DNA of 64,000 bases from Paenibacillus farraposensis (GCF_020736845.1 NZ_JAFFQR010000043.1:1-64000), one strand, 5' to 3'; shown: positions 17,585 through 26,375, counted from the stretch's first letter. Translations and numbers: made by a program. Notes: generated by a model from the letters alone, not told the origin.

Positions 17585-17645
17585 GGATCACCCCGAGGGC
17601 CGAGAGGCTCTTTTTTTGTGCAATAAGATCCTAGCGGGGTGATCC
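17585..17645. repeat. 11-bp inverted repeat enclosing a terminator
   Basis: GGATCACCCCG (17585-17595) is repeated inverted as CGGGGTGATCC (17635-17645). Inside, GAGGGCC (17595-17601) can pair with GGCTCTT (17606-17612) ahead of a T run, giving a plus-strand terminator after nos. The outer arms could also act in termination of the minus-strand regulator or as an operator. Confidence 0.6.
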
Positions 17646-17652
17646 GATAGAC

Positions 17653-18093
17653 TCAAAGGAGAAGCTTTTTAAGCTGTGACACACGTCCCTGAGACAGTTC
17701 GAGCATTTCAGCTAGTTCTTTTTGAGACGCATTAGGATGCTCCTGCATGAGCTGTTTTAATTTATTCAGTAGCTCATTTTGGTTTCTATAGCTCCTTCTT
17801 TTCTTAGGCTGTGCAGGTTGGGCTTCATTCGAATAACTGGAAGGATTACCGCTTTTCAGGGATTCAACGCAGTTTTTACATATCAGATGATCTCTGAAAT
17901 AACTCAAGTGATCCACAGCCCCGCAAAAATAACAGGAAACTCCCGTATACTTGCGAATCATCAAGCCCTCTGGAGTAATAAAAAAGTCGAGGGCATCCCC
18001 AATATTAATATTCATAGAATTGCGCAGCTCCTTAGGCAGCACAATACGACCCAAATGGTCTAATGGTCTTGTCATGCCAGTGTTTTTCATCAT
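17653..18093 (-). CDS. AbrB-like regulator with zinc knuckle and C-terminal HTH (paralogue 1)
   Basis: The 146-aa protein has three parts. Residues 1-50 are an AbrB/SpoVT swapped-hairpin domain (GMTRPLDHLGRIVLPKELR). Then come two CxxC pairs (CYFCGAV and CKNC, residues 55-80) that could bind zinc. Finally a helix-turn-helix-like tail (SQKELAEMLELSQGRVSQLKKLL). The second of two adjacent ATGs (18093) is chosen because GGAAGGGG precedes it and the paralogue at 23332 begins MMKNTG identically. AbrB proteins govern the transition state in Bacillus; the targets here are unknown. Related copies lie at 23332 and 57614. Confidence 0.82.
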   Translation of the reverse strand: MMKNTGMTRPLDHLGRIVLPKELRNSMNINIGDALDFFITPEGLMIRKYTGVSCYFCGAVDHLSYFRDHLICKNCVESLKSGNPSSYSNEAQPAQPKKRRSYRNQNELLNKLKQLMQEHPNASQKELAEMLELSQGRVSQLKKLLL

Positions 18094-18192
18094 TTTTTCC
18101 CCTTCCATGAAATGCGCTTATGGTTGCAAAAATTGTATGTTATGTATGCTCGAAGTACAAAGCGCGTATATTGTAATCTAATTTGGTGTAAT

Positions 18193-18238
18193 GCTAAAAA
18201 AGCTCCGGCATAACGTAAAGTGACGTTCGCCGGAGCTT
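18193..18238 (-). terminator. Terminator of the SDR gene (minus strand)
   Basis: AAGCTCCGGC (18200-18209) pairs with GCCGGAGCTT (18229-18238). Read on the minus strand the stem is followed by TTTTTT. Confidence 0.85.
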
Positions 18239-18272
18239 GATACAGCCAATGAATCTAAGATGTCGTGTCGAA

Positions 18273-18992
18273 TTATTGTGGGTTGGTTGTCCAAATACCG
18301 GCAACTTTTAATTGAACCCGCGAAGGCAGCTTCAAGGCGGCCAATGTCAGATCGGCCAGATCCTGTGGTTGAAGCATGCGGTCTTCGTCACCAATAGGTA
18401 AACCTGCGTTGGCCGCCAGTTCTGTATTGACGGTGCTTGGGGTCAGTGCGGTGACGCGAATGTTGGACTTGCGAACTTCCTGCATCAATGCTTCTGTGAA
18501 GCCCATCATAGCAAACTTGGATGCGCAATACGCCGAACCTGTGGCAAAGCCGCGTTCTCCTGCTGTAGAAGAAATGTTAATGATGTTTCCGCTCTGTTGT
18601 GCCAGCATGCCCGGAAGCACTGCATGTGTGACATAATAGGTTCCCAACAAATTTACACGAATAATACGTTCCCACTCTTCAGGGTCCATATCTGCGACGG
18701 TGCCAAAGGTAGCGATTCCTGCGTTGTTGATCAAAATATCGACAGTGCCCAGTTCGTCCTCCAGTGAGGCTACAGCGGCAGCGGCCTGTGCGCGATCTGA
18801 TATATCTGCAACAGCGCTCACCACCTTCACGCCGTATGTACTTTCCAGCGAAGCCTGCAGCTTTTGCAGATCAGCCAATGTGCGTGATATCAAACCCAAA
18901 TTAACGCCTTCCCTGGCCAAGGTTTCGGCAATCGCTCTGCCAATTCCTTTGCTGGCTCCTGTGATAATAGCTGTTTTATTCTTCAGTTCCAT
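18273..18992 (-). CDS. Short-chain dehydrogenase/reductase, FabG-like
   Basis: The 239-aa classical SDR has the NAD(P) motif TGASKGIGRAIAETLA (residues 11-26), NNAGIA (about 88-93), active-site Ser in ISSTAGERG, and the YCASK motif (Y and K catalytic). ATG follows AAGGAGGAGACTGG. It resembles YkvO/FabG-type 3-oxoacyl reductases, but stand-alone SDRs have varied substrates, so the reaction stays open. It has its own terminator. Confidence 0.88.
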   Translation of the reverse strand: MELKNKTAIITGASKGIGRAIAETLAREGVNLGLISRTLADLQKLQASLESTYGVKVVSAVADISDRAQAAAAVASLEDELGTVDILINNAGIATFGTVADMDPEEWERIIRVNLLGTYYVTHAVLPGMLAQQSGNIINISSTAGERGFATGSAYCASKFAMMGFTEALMQEVRKSNIRVTALTPSTVNTELAANAGLPIGDEDRMLQPQDLADLTLAALKLPSRVQLKVAGIWTTNPQ

Positions 18993-19183
18993 CCAGTCTC
19001 CTCCTTATAATTACATCTTTTATTGTGCAACTGGGCACATGGTTACATTATACAAGTTTACGTTCCCTGAAACCAAACTCCGACTCCAATGAGAACTCTA
19101 TTGAAAAGTCAGACTGGCATCATCAAAGTAATTGAGATCATAAGTAGTGGTTTTGTGTATTTTTTATGGGTAAAATAGCCGGG

Positions 19184-19197
19184 TGTTAACGTTAACA
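19184..19197. promoter_or_regulatory. LacI/GalR-type palindrome without an intact gene
   Basis: TGTTAACGTTAACA is a perfect 14-bp palindrome with central CG, as in LacI-family operators. A ribosome-site-like AAGGGAG follows but no intact coding frame. Confidence 0.4.
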
Positions 19198-19870
19198 TTG
19201 AATCAAGGGAGAACATAAAAGTTAGCGATTTCGACGTTGCCTGGAACTGGCGATGATGGATGTATTGTGTGTGGAGGCATCTTGAAGTTCTTCGTTCCCC
19301 GAATGTTCATTTACCCGCAGGTCTGTTGGTTTCCCTCAGAGGTAATGTTAGATCAATCGACTGCTTGTGTCTGAACCTCATGCTGGATCAAATCAATAAG
19401 CAGATCATTGCGTACCTCTGCGGGGAGAGGAGAGATACGTTGCTTTTCCAGTAAGAAACAGTTTACTATTCCTCTGGATTTTCTTCCTTATAGCAGACTT
19501 GCGACCTGGCGGACAAAATCATTCCATTCTTGTATAAGTATTCTCGTATAATGGTTATCTGTATCAGTACCGATAATAATGGTGGGGAGGTTCCTCAACC
19601 GATTTCTGTAAATAGATTATCCAATAACCAGAGTACTAATATAATTCATTAGTCAGGTATAATTTAACATAATGTACTGATTAATGCAAGGTGTTAAATT
19701 TTTAAAAATAAATCAATCGGGTAAAATGACAGATTTCATAGCGAACAGTGTAGAAAAAAGTAAACCTGTCTGGAAATCCCTCGAATGCTGGTTGAAAGTG
19801 CAAATCTAGCGCTGCTTTAATTTCATTCATTAAAATGATAGATTTTTCGGTAATTAGCAGGGGGGATTAT

Positions 19871-19975
19871 TTGAAAAAAGGTGAGCAAAGGATAGATTGG
19901 AAATGCTGGTACAGGGAACTGGAGCAGGATGAAGAGACTTGGAAGGTATCGGAGGTGTACTGGAAGAGTGGATAG
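19871..19975 (+). CDS. Possible 34-aa peptide or gene remnant
   Basis: The TTG at 19871 follows GGGGGGA. The short charged product contains RIDWKCWYRELEQDEETW. The next 150 bases read as protein-like text in other frames, so this may be the start of a frameshifted gene. Weak. Confidence 0.25.
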   Translation: MKKGEQRIDWKCWYRELEQDEETWKVSEVYWKSG

Positions 19976-20230
19976 GCGTTTGTGATGTTCCAGGCTGCCA
20001 AAGCAGGTTTGCGGTATAATATTTAGGCCAGGCGAATATTTCTACACCGTTACAGGTTCTTATATTACTAAACTTCCTAGAGCCGCAAAAGTTCTTGCAA
20101 CTATTAGTAATAAAGAAAACTTCTTCTAAGCGTTGCTGGTGGCCAGGACACGATGCTGCAAGAGGAAAGATCATCTATTGGCCAACTCGATTTTCAATGC
20201 CGTTCCCAGCAAACCCTGAGTGATTTTGCA

Positions 20231-20273
20231 AACAACCCTATTCCGGTGTTCAGCCGTGGGTAAGGTTGTTTTT
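20231..20273 (+). terminator. Terminator-like hairpin in the gene-poor region
   Basis: AACAACC (20231-20237) pairs with GGTTGTT (20264-20270), followed by TTT. The loop is long with an inner CGG/CCG pair. It probably ended a now-decayed plus-strand gene. Confidence 0.5.
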
Positions 20274-20494
20274 GTGATAAGTATTATTAGTCCTCTGTGA
20301 CATTTTGTTTACAACTTGATCAAATTTTAGCGACATCTGAAGGATATATTGGACTATACGTGACGATGCACCGCTTTGACCGATTGTTCAGCGCTACCCA
20401 ACCAGTCCCACAACAGTAAAGTAGGTAGCCTTCTTGTATCGTAGACTTGATTGGTGTTTATGATATAAATAATAATTTAATATAGTTACAAAAT

Positions 20495-20537
20495 AAGAGG
20501 TAATTATTAACGTAAACAACGTTAATAATTACCTCTT
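20495..20537 (-). terminator. Perfect 19-bp hairpin downstream of nrdDG
   Basis: AAGAGGTAATTATTAACGT (20495-20513) and its exact complement at 20519-20537 enclose a five-base loop. On the minus strand it follows nrdG by about 50 bases and is trailed by ATTTTG. It is a likely terminator or mRNA 3' stabiliser. Confidence 0.7.
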
Positions 20538-20586
20538 AGTATAGTCTATATAATAGGAATAACATTTGGCAGAGTACAAAATGGTC

Positions 20587-21084
20587 TCAAGCTAATGAAA
20601 TGGCATGACCTGCCTGAATGCTGGCCTTTACATCTACCAGACGCTGATTGCGGCTGCCCCGAAAGGGGAGAGTCAGGTCCTTTTGCTGCTCCACAAAGGG
20701 TCCGTCTACAATCACGTCGCACAGCATCGCCAGCTCGCGTCGTTCCTGGTCAGCTAGTAAATCTTGATAGACGAAACCTGTGTAGGCCCACACGGTCCGG
20801 TCAGGACAGGTTGCGCGGAAGTCACGCACAAATTGGGAGCATTCCGCCGCTGAGAAAAACGGGTCCCCCCCACAGAGGGTTAGCCCGTCCAGCAACGGAT
20901 TGTCTGCGATGTCACGGATGACCTTCCGTTGTCGTTCCGGCGTGAATGGCTCACCTGCGTGAAAGCTCCACGACGCCGGGTTGAAGCAACCGGGACAGGC
21001 ATGGCGGCAGCCGCTGATGAACACGACGGTGCGCAAGCCGTACCCTTCATTCAGAGATTCCGGAATGTAGCCACACCAATTCAC
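20587..21084 (-). CDS. nrdG: Anaerobic ribonucleotide reductase activating protein
   Basis: The 165-aa radical-SAM activase installs the glycyl radical on NrdD. CRHACPGC holds the Cx3Cx2C cluster motif (residues 26-33) after VFISGC; LTLCGGDPFF is the GGDP SAM-binding motif. GTG start overlaps the nrdD stop (GTGA), so translation is coupled. Length is normal. Confidence 0.93.
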   Translation of the reverse strand: MNWCGYIPESLNEGYGLRTVVFISGCRHACPGCFNPASWSFHAGEPFTPERQRKVIRDIADNPLLDGLTLCGGDPFFSAAECSQFVRDFRATCPDRTVWAYTGFVYQDLLADQERRELAMLCDVIVDGPFVEQQKDLTLPFRGSRNQRLVDVKASIQAGHAISLA

Positions 21085-23030
21085 TTATGCTTCACCCGGT
21101 CGCGAACTTCGGCTTGCTTGGCTGCATTGAAGCGAACGGTATAATCACCTGTCAGATATCCGGTTACCCGACGTAAGCGCTGAAAGTGCGTATGTTCCTC
21201 GTCTGTGCCGCATTGAGGACAGCTTGTCCCGATAATTCCCTCATAACCGCATTCCGTACAGCGATCCACCGGGTGGTTGATAGAGAAGTAGCCGATGTTC
21301 TGATGGAGTGCGTACTGTACAATTTTAAGAAACGCTTCCGGGTTATTCCGCGCATTGCCGTCCAGCTCAATGTACGAAATTGCACCGGCGTTGCACAGGT
21401 TATGGAACGGAGCCTCCAGATTAATTTTGCGGGCTGCCGGGAGCGTGTAATACACAGGAATATGGAATGAATTCGTGTAGTATTCCCGATCGTTTACCTC
21501 AGGAATAATTCCAAAATCACGTTGATCCAGTAAGGTAAACTTGCCGGACAGGCCTTCAGCAGGTGTAGCGAACAACGTAATGTTGAGGTCGTAATGTTCG
21601 CTCATCCGGTCGCAATACATGCGCATGGAAGTGATGATTCGCTGTGCTTCGCGGTATACAGCGTCGTCCTCTCCGTGGTGCTTGCCGTAGAGTGCCTTCA
21701 TGCATTCGGCTAACCCGATAAATCCGACTGATAGCGTACCATGTTTTAGTACGCTTCCTACCTTTTCATCCGGCGCCAGCTTGTCTCCGCCTTCCCATAC
21801 CCCTTCGCGCATCATAAAGTCTGAAGCTTTGGCAGGCTGGCTGGTCTGGATTTGATAGCGATGAATGAGTCCGTCCACAGCAATGCGCATAGCCTCCTCA
21901 AGTTTGGCATCAAAGCCTTCCCGATCAGGCACCTTGCGGTTGCCTGTACAAATGCCATATTCAATACCAAGCCGCACCAGATTAATGGTATTAAATGAGA
22001 GGTTTCCCTTACCGCTCTGACGGTTTCGGCCGAAACGGTCAGCAAGGGTACGGGTACGGCAGCCCATCGTTGCAATGATGGTGTCCGGGTCATCTGCACG
22101 GTAAAAGGGCAGGTTGAAGGTGGCATCCACATTCACGAAATTCGGATACATCCGTTTGCTGGAGCATTCTACTGCTTTCAAGAACAAATCGTAGTTGATG
22201 TCGCCCTCTGCCTGGTTAATCCCTTTTTTGCATTGGAAAATATGTTGTGGAAAAATAGGAGTTTCTCCGTTGCCCAAGCCGCGAATCGTGGCTTCCAGCA
22301 GTGATTGCGAGACAAGCCGTCCTTCAGCGGAAGTACACATCCCGTAATTCAGTGAAGTGAATGGAATCTGTCCCCCCGCCCGGCTGCTCATGGTGTTCAG
22401 GTTGTGAATGAGCGATTCGGCAGCCTGCCGGGTCTCTATTTCCGTTTCTTCGCATGCAAATGCATATGAACGAGGGCAAATTTCTTGCAGTTGGGTATTG
22501 GCCATATGCAGCTCGTCTTCGGACAGCGCAGGCTCGATCTCTTCCCCGAACAGCCGGAGACCCTTGCGCAAATGCTTGCGGAAGGAACGGGCAACGTATG
22601 GGGCAAGATCCCAATCTATTTTATTGGCGGAGACACCACCAAATTGGCTGTTTTGCTGGGACTGGAATATAATGGCGACCAGTGCCATAGCGGACATGAT
22701 CGTTTGCGGTGTACGAACAGACCCATTGCCTGTATTAAAGCCCTCGCGCAGCAAACGATTAAACGGGATAAAAATGCAATTCGTAGTTCCGAGCGCATAT
22801 TGGTCCAAATCGTGAACATATATATAGCCGTGATCGATCGCATCCGTCAGTTCAGGTGGAAGCACGCGTAAGCGTGCATACCATTTGGCATACTCGGAGC
22901 CGAGCTTGCTCATTTTGCCGCTGAATGATTCTCCATTCAGATTCGCATTTTCGCGCAGCATGTCCAAATCTTGTGCTCCAATGACCCGCTCGCCGATGTC
23001 GTATAATTGCTGTTTCTCCAACACTTTCAT
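21081..23030 (-). CDS. nrdD: Anaerobic ribonucleoside-triphosphate reductase
   Basis: The 649-aa enzyme reduces NTPs to dNTPs without oxygen. The C terminus has the structural zinc site (CTECGYEG then CPQCG) and the radical loop RRVTGYL with the glycyl residue about 25 residues from the end. FGGVSANKIDWDLAPYVARSF and NFVNVDATFNLPFY are family text. An N-terminal ATP-cone is absent or very short, as in many Firmicute enzymes. ATG at 23030 is chosen because GGAGGG lies seven bases upstream; an in-frame ATG at 23045 overlaps no such site. Two NrdR-like boxes precede it. Confidence 0.94.
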   Translation of the reverse strand: MKVLEKQQLYDIGERVIGAQDLDMLRENANLNGESFSGKMSKLGSEYAKWYARLRVLPPELTDAIDHGYIYVHDLDQYALGTTNCIFIPFNRLLREGFNTGNGSVRTPQTIMSAMALVAIIFQSQQNSQFGGVSANKIDWDLAPYVARSFRKHLRKGLRLFGEEIEPALSEDELHMANTQLQEICPRSYAFACEETEIETRQAAESLIHNLNTMSSRAGGQIPFTSLNYGMCTSAEGRLVSQSLLEATIRGLGNGETPIFPQHIFQCKKGINQAEGDINYDLFLKAVECSSKRMYPNFVNVDATFNLPFYRADDPDTIIATMGCRTRTLADRFGRNRQSGKGNLSFNTINLVRLGIEYGICTGNRKVPDREGFDAKLEEAMRIAVDGLIHRYQIQTSQPAKASDFMMREGVWEGGDKLAPDEKVGSVLKHGTLSVGFIGLAECMKALYGKHHGEDDAVYREAQRIITSMRMYCDRMSEHYDLNITLFATPAEGLSGKFTLLDQRDFGIIPEVNDREYYTNSFHIPVYYTLPAARKINLEAPFHNLCNAGAISYIELDGNARNNPEAFLKIVQYALHQNIGYFSINHPVDRCTECGYEGIIGTSCPQCGTDEEHTHFQRLRRVTGYLTGDYTVRFNAAKQAEVRDRVKHK

Positions 23031-23075
23031 CGTAAAACCCTCCATATAGTAAAATATATATTATTTTCATAAAAA

Positions 23076-23126
23076 CAATATATTGACGATATCGTACGTT
23101 AAGAAATTGTTTCAGTCTACATATTG
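23076..23126 (-). promoter_or_regulatory. Pair of NrdR-like boxes upstream of nrdDG
   Basis: On the minus strand, CAATATGTAG (23117-23126) and CAATATATTG (23076-23085) both fit the NrdR core CWATATRTWG. Their centres are 41 bp apart, close to four helical turns. NrdR is known to bind two such boxes on one face of DNA and repress nrd operons when dATP is high. Confidence 0.7.
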
Positions 23127-23331
23127 TATATATGGATGACGACAAGAGTATGTGACTATTGTCACATCGAGATCCGAGCGGGGAACACAAAGAAGTCAGG
23201 CATAGAATAAGGTGCACATCTGGAGATACGCCCTTTACTCTACACCTGACTATTCGGATAGGCGACGAAATTAACAGAATTTTGGGACCTGCTGTATATA
23301 ATTATACTTGTGATTTCTTTTATTCGAAGGT
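23127..23331. other. Intergenic region between nrdD and the second AbrB-like gene
   Basis: No gene or clear terminator is seen here. The minus strand near 23127-23150 would hold the nrd promoter, but no good boxes stand out. Confidence 0.4.
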
Positions 23332-23805
23332 TCAGAGCAACTTTTTTAACTGGGACACCCGGCCTTGGGAAATACCGAGCATTTCGGCATAAACCTTTTG
23401 TGGCAGGTTCGGGTGCTCCTGAATCAGCTTGCGAAGCTTTCTTACCATTTCATCCTGCTGTACTCTGGACTGCTTAGGCTTCCAGGTGGTGGTGTTGTGG
23501 GTCGGCTTGGCATGCTTTTGAGACTGGATGGCATCGGTACTGGCGACATCTTCATGCTCCTCTGTCTTTAAGATCTGGATGCAGTCGGAACAAATAAAAT
23601 TGTCGCGAAAATAAGTCAAATGATCAACTGCGCCGCAAAATTTGCAGGAAACGCCGGTATACTTTCTTAGCACAAACCCTTCTTCATTTACGAAAAATTC
23701 AAGGGAGTCACCAATGTTGATGTCCATCGTGGTGCGCATTTCCTTAGGGAGCACAATTCGCCCCAATTGATCCAGCGGCCGTGTCATTCCGGTATTTTTC
23801 ATCAA
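23332..23805 (-). CDS. AbrB-like regulator with zinc knuckle and C-terminal HTH (paralogue 2)
   Basis: The 157-aa protein has the same three-part plan as the gene at 17653. An AbrB hairpin comes first (GMTRPLDQLGRIVLPKEMR). The knuckle pairs are CKFCGAV and CSDC. A variable linker (residues 85-120) leads to the tail LPQKVYAEMLGISQGRVSQL. ATG follows a GGAGG-type site. The linker is longer and more His/Lys/Gln-rich than in paralogue 1. It is downstream of nothing in particular and transcribed toward nrdD. Confidence 0.82.
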   Translation of the reverse strand: MMKNTGMTRPLDQLGRIVLPKEMRTTMDINIGDSLEFFVNEEGFVLRKYTGVSCKFCGAVDHLTYFRDNFICSDCIQILKTEEHEDVASTDAIQSQKHAKPTHNTTTWKPKQSRVQQDEMVRKLRKLIQEHPNLPQKVYAEMLGISQGRVSQLKKLL

Positions 23806-24056
23806 TCGCTTCCTCCTTCCGTGGTATATCCTGATTATACCAAAAATTATTTTTTTTAGCTTTGAACATTGAAGGAAAAATACTACTATTTTGCTGCGAT
23901 GAACATAACGTCATTTGTGCGCTTCATGATGCAGGGGTATTATGATTCTCTACTGCATCCAATATAGGATAATTTCAGTATTGTTGCCGGTTACCTCCCT
24001 TTTCGCTATGATAGATTAAAACGTTTTCATGATAGCTTCTAAAATATATAAGATTT

Positions 24057-24467
24057 GCCACGGATACCCTCCATGTGCGGGTGGATGTGACCAATCGGGG
24101 CGCAGCTGCCGTCGAGGAGGTTGTGCAGTTTTATGTACGGCCTGGAGCTTCGCGAATCAAGCAGCCGCTGAAGACCTTGTGCAGATTTGAGCGTATTCGC
24201 TTGGAACCGGGGGAGACGCGAACGATTGCTTTCACGATTCAGGTGAAGGATTGGGCAATCTGGGATGTCACACGGGATCGCTATTGCGTAGAAGCTGGCG
24301 AGTACACCCTGCTGGCAGGTGCTTCTTCAGCGGATATCCGGCTGGAGCACCCTGTGAGCGTTCAAGGCGAGGTTATTCCGCCCCGGCAAGCTGACCAGCG
24401 CATTTGCGCTGAAAACTTTGATGATTGCTCCAATATCCTTGCAGGAGATTCGGGCACGCAGGCTTGA
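24057..24467 (+). pseudogene. C-terminal fragment of a GH3 beta-glucosidase
   Basis: The open frame begins with no start or ribosome site and reads DTLHVRVDVTNRG, VVQFYVRPG, PLKTLCRFERIRLEPGET and TLLAGASSADIRL. This is the fibronectin-III-like domain that ends GH3 beta-glucosidases. The catalytic domains, normally about 600 residues upstream, are absent; a stop codon lies at 24033. The frame continues past the usual end of the domain. It is a remnant of a deleted glycosidase gene. Confidence 0.75.
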
Positions 24468-24533
24468 ACTTACTTCTGACTTCACGTACAATGCATTCAA
24501 TGAAGTTTTTACAGCTTAGGGGTGTCATTTCAT

Positions 24534-25031
24534 TTGAATAGTGAAAAAAGACTACGCACTGCAACGCCCAGATGGCTTGGGGTGGCGGTAAAGGCGCTTG
24601 TCTATTTGGAAAAGCATGGAGAGCTCTGTGCCAGCGGATCGATAGCCCGCTCCATTGACTGTGAAGTCACCCTGGTCCGCAGGGTGCTGACACGACTTGT
24701 ACAGGCAGAATTAATCGCAGCACGCGAGGGCCGTGAGGGAGGCTACGTACTTACCCGTTCGGCAGATAATATTACACTTGCGGATATATACCACGCCATT
24801 GAAATATGTGATCCGATTTTTCCGGGGATGATGCATGAACCGGAGACGAACCCTTTTTGTGGGGAGCTCGCGATCGCTGTATGTGAAATATTAGCCGAGA
24901 GCGAACGGCGTATGCTGGAAGTATGGGAGTCTCATACACTAGCTTCACTCGCCAAGCGTACAACACTCGCAGCGGGTGGTTGCAGTCTTAATGAAGCTAA
25001 GGCTGCAGAGGCCCCCTTCAAAAGGGAGTAG
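24534..25031 (+). CDS. Rrf2-family transcriptional regulator
   Basis: The 165-aa protein has a winged-helix N terminus (WLGVAVKALVYLEKHG, SIARSIDCEVTLVRRVLTRL) and the wing GREGGYVLTRSADNITLADI typical of Rrf2/YwnA. Cys residues are at CEVT, NPFCGEL, VCEIL and GGCS; the spacing does not match the three-Cys cluster of IscR or NsrR, so it is probably not an Fe-S sensor. TTG 24534 is preferred (GGGGTG ten bases upstream). Target unknown; it may once have had the lost neighbouring genes as partners. Confidence 0.8.
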   Translation: MNSEKRLRTATPRWLGVAVKALVYLEKHGELCASGSIARSIDCEVTLVRRVLTRLVQAELIAAREGREGGYVLTRSADNITLADIYHAIEICDPIFPGMMHEPETNPFCGELAIAVCEILAESERRMLEVWESHTLASLAKRTTLAAGGCSLNEAKAAEAPFKRE

Positions 25032-25053
25032 CCTATTTTTTTATTCAAAATGA

Positions 25054-25099
25054 CAATAGCCGATACCCATTCCCCGTGAGCGGATTGTATCGGCTATTG
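25054..25099. terminator. Bidirectional hairpin between convergent genes
   Basis: CAATAGCCGATAC (25054-25066) pairs with GTATCGGCTATTG (25087-25099), a perfect 13-bp stem with a 20-base loop, between the Rrf2 and diguanylate cyclase genes. The T tract is only modest on either side. Confidence 0.7.
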
Positions 25100-25122
25100 G
25101 TGTTGGATGCGGATGCCCCAAC

Positions 25123-26217
25123 CTATACTTCATACGAGCAAATCCGGTTACGCCCTGCATTTTTAGCTTCGTATAATGCTTTATCCGCCTGCTCCAGCAG
25201 AGCTGCCCCCGATATATCTCCCCCGGTACCAGGAAAGGTCGTCATGCCGATGGACACGGTAACTTTAAGAATAAGCCCGTCCGCTAAAACAAACTCATGC
25301 TGATTCACACCACTAAGAACCTGATTCGCTATGCGCAGGGCTTGCCGAAAAGCACAGTTTGGCAAAAGCACGGTGAATTCTTCTCCCCCGCTGCGGGTGA
25401 CGATATCATTAGAGCGGCATTTCTCAATCAAAATCTGTCCAAGCTGGCGCAGCACGGCATCCCCCGCAGCATGACCATAGGTATCGTTCACTTCCTTGAA
25501 GCGATCAATATCCAGCACCAAAACAGATAGGTGCTCGTGACGTTGACGAGCCCGGGGAAGCTGCTCTTCCAATGAGAATTCAAGCTGCCTTCTGTTGCTT
25601 AAATTGGTGAGATGGTCTGTATAGGAGGTGTACTCCAGGCGAAGCAGCAGCTCATTGGAAGTATTGATAGACTCAGCAATAACATATAGAAGAAATCCGC
25701 CTGCCATGGAAATTGCGAAATAGAGCGGATAAACGTGCAGGACAACGTACATATTATTGTTCAAATTAATGGTAAGAGAACAGAAAATCACGCCCAAAGC
25801 GAAAATATTCATAATGACCAGCTTGGATAAACGGGACCAGGACAGATGTGCCAGCCAAGCGCACCCCAGACCCACGATCATTGTAAAAAAGGCGCCTACA
25901 ATGGCCTGTTCGGTAACACCAAACAGCAACAATCTGCCCAGACACATCAAAAGGGTAGCCATGAGCGCTGCCGGGCCGCCAATGTAAGTCGCGGGAGCCA
26001 CGATGGCCAGATGGCGAAGATCGGCAATTGTATTAAAACCAACAGGGATCGAATAGTACATCAGGACGATGCCATAGCACCCAAAAAGAGTACCCCCGAT
26101 CCAATGAACCTTACGATTTAAGGTATGCAGACGGATTTTATATCTTTGTGATATGAGGCCGGTTATATACAGAAAGGTAACAAGGATACAGGTATTTACA
26201 AAGAACGTACTGAACAA
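25123..26217 (-). CDS. Membrane diguanylate cyclase (5TMR-LYT plus GGDEF)
   Basis: The 364-aa product has six hydrophobic segments in residues 1-190. Their content (GGPAALMATLLMCLGRLLLFG) resembles the 5TM-5TMR_LYT sensor. A GGDEF domain follows from YTDHLTNLSNRRQLEF. The active-site motif reads SGGEEF, an accepted active form, and the inhibitory RxxD is not evident. DIDRFKEVNDTYGHAAGD is intact. It should make cyclic di-GMP from GTP at the membrane. TTG 26217 is chosen because GGAGTGG precedes it by eight bases; GTG 26229 is the alternative. Confidence 0.87.
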   Translation of the reverse strand: MFSTFFVNTCILVTFLYITGLISQRYKIRLHTLNRKVHWIGGTLFGCYGIVLMYYSIPVGFNTIADLRHLAIVAPATYIGGPAALMATLLMCLGRLLLFGVTEQAIVGAFFTMIVGLGCAWLAHLSWSRLSKLVIMNIFALGVIFCSLTINLNNNMYVVLHVYPLYFAISMAGGFLLYVIAESINTSNELLLRLEYTSYTDHLTNLSNRRQLEFSLEEQLPRARQRHEHLSVLVLDIDRFKEVNDTYGHAAGDAVLRQLGQILIEKCRSNDIVTRSGGEEFTVLLPNCAFRQALRIANQVLSGVNQHEFVLADGLILKVTVSIGMTTFPGTGGDISGAALLEQADKALYEAKNAGRNRICSYEV

Positions 26218-26346
26218 GACGCTGACCACTCCCGAGAGGCATATTCCTTCATTTTATCAAAAAAACTGACGTCAGGCTTGAAAATGAAGAATTTATAGAA
26301 AATTATTACGTTGGCTTCTCTTATACGTTTCGCTCCAACGTTTAGT

Positions 26347-26375
26347 GCATAACTGGGAATAGATTGAGCATACTC
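26347..26375 (+). promoter_or_regulatory. Forespore (SigG-like) promoter of the first ger operon
   Basis: GCATA (26347-26351), 17-base spacer, CATACTC (26369-26375), close to the SigG pattern GNATA/CATNNTA, about 65 bp before the start codon. Forespore expression of gerA-type operons is established in Bacillus. Confidence 0.5.

Larger units (their letters stand above)
18993..20586. other. Gene-poor region with decayed coding fragments
   Basis: This 1.6-kb stretch has no convincing intact gene. The minus strand around 19330-19480 reads like coding text (LPAEVRNDLLIDLIQHEVQT), then needs a frameshift to continue as DLTLPLRETNRPAGK. The plus strand near 20035-20128 reads GEYFYTVTGSYITKLPRAAK without a usable start. 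A LacI-type palindrome lies at 19184-19197. AAGGGAG at 19207 precedes an ATA where a start codon would be expected, followed by KVSDFDVAWNWR and a stop. This looks like an old deletion or decay site. Confidence 0.45.

Noticed and set aside
19854-20174. 106-codon minus-strand frame in the gene-poor region
   Set aside because: Pro/Ser/His-rich product without a start site. The plus strand reads more like decayed coding sequence.
25123-26217. Degenerate (inactive) GGDEF protein
   Set aside because: GGEEF is an established active form and the other substrate-binding text is intact.
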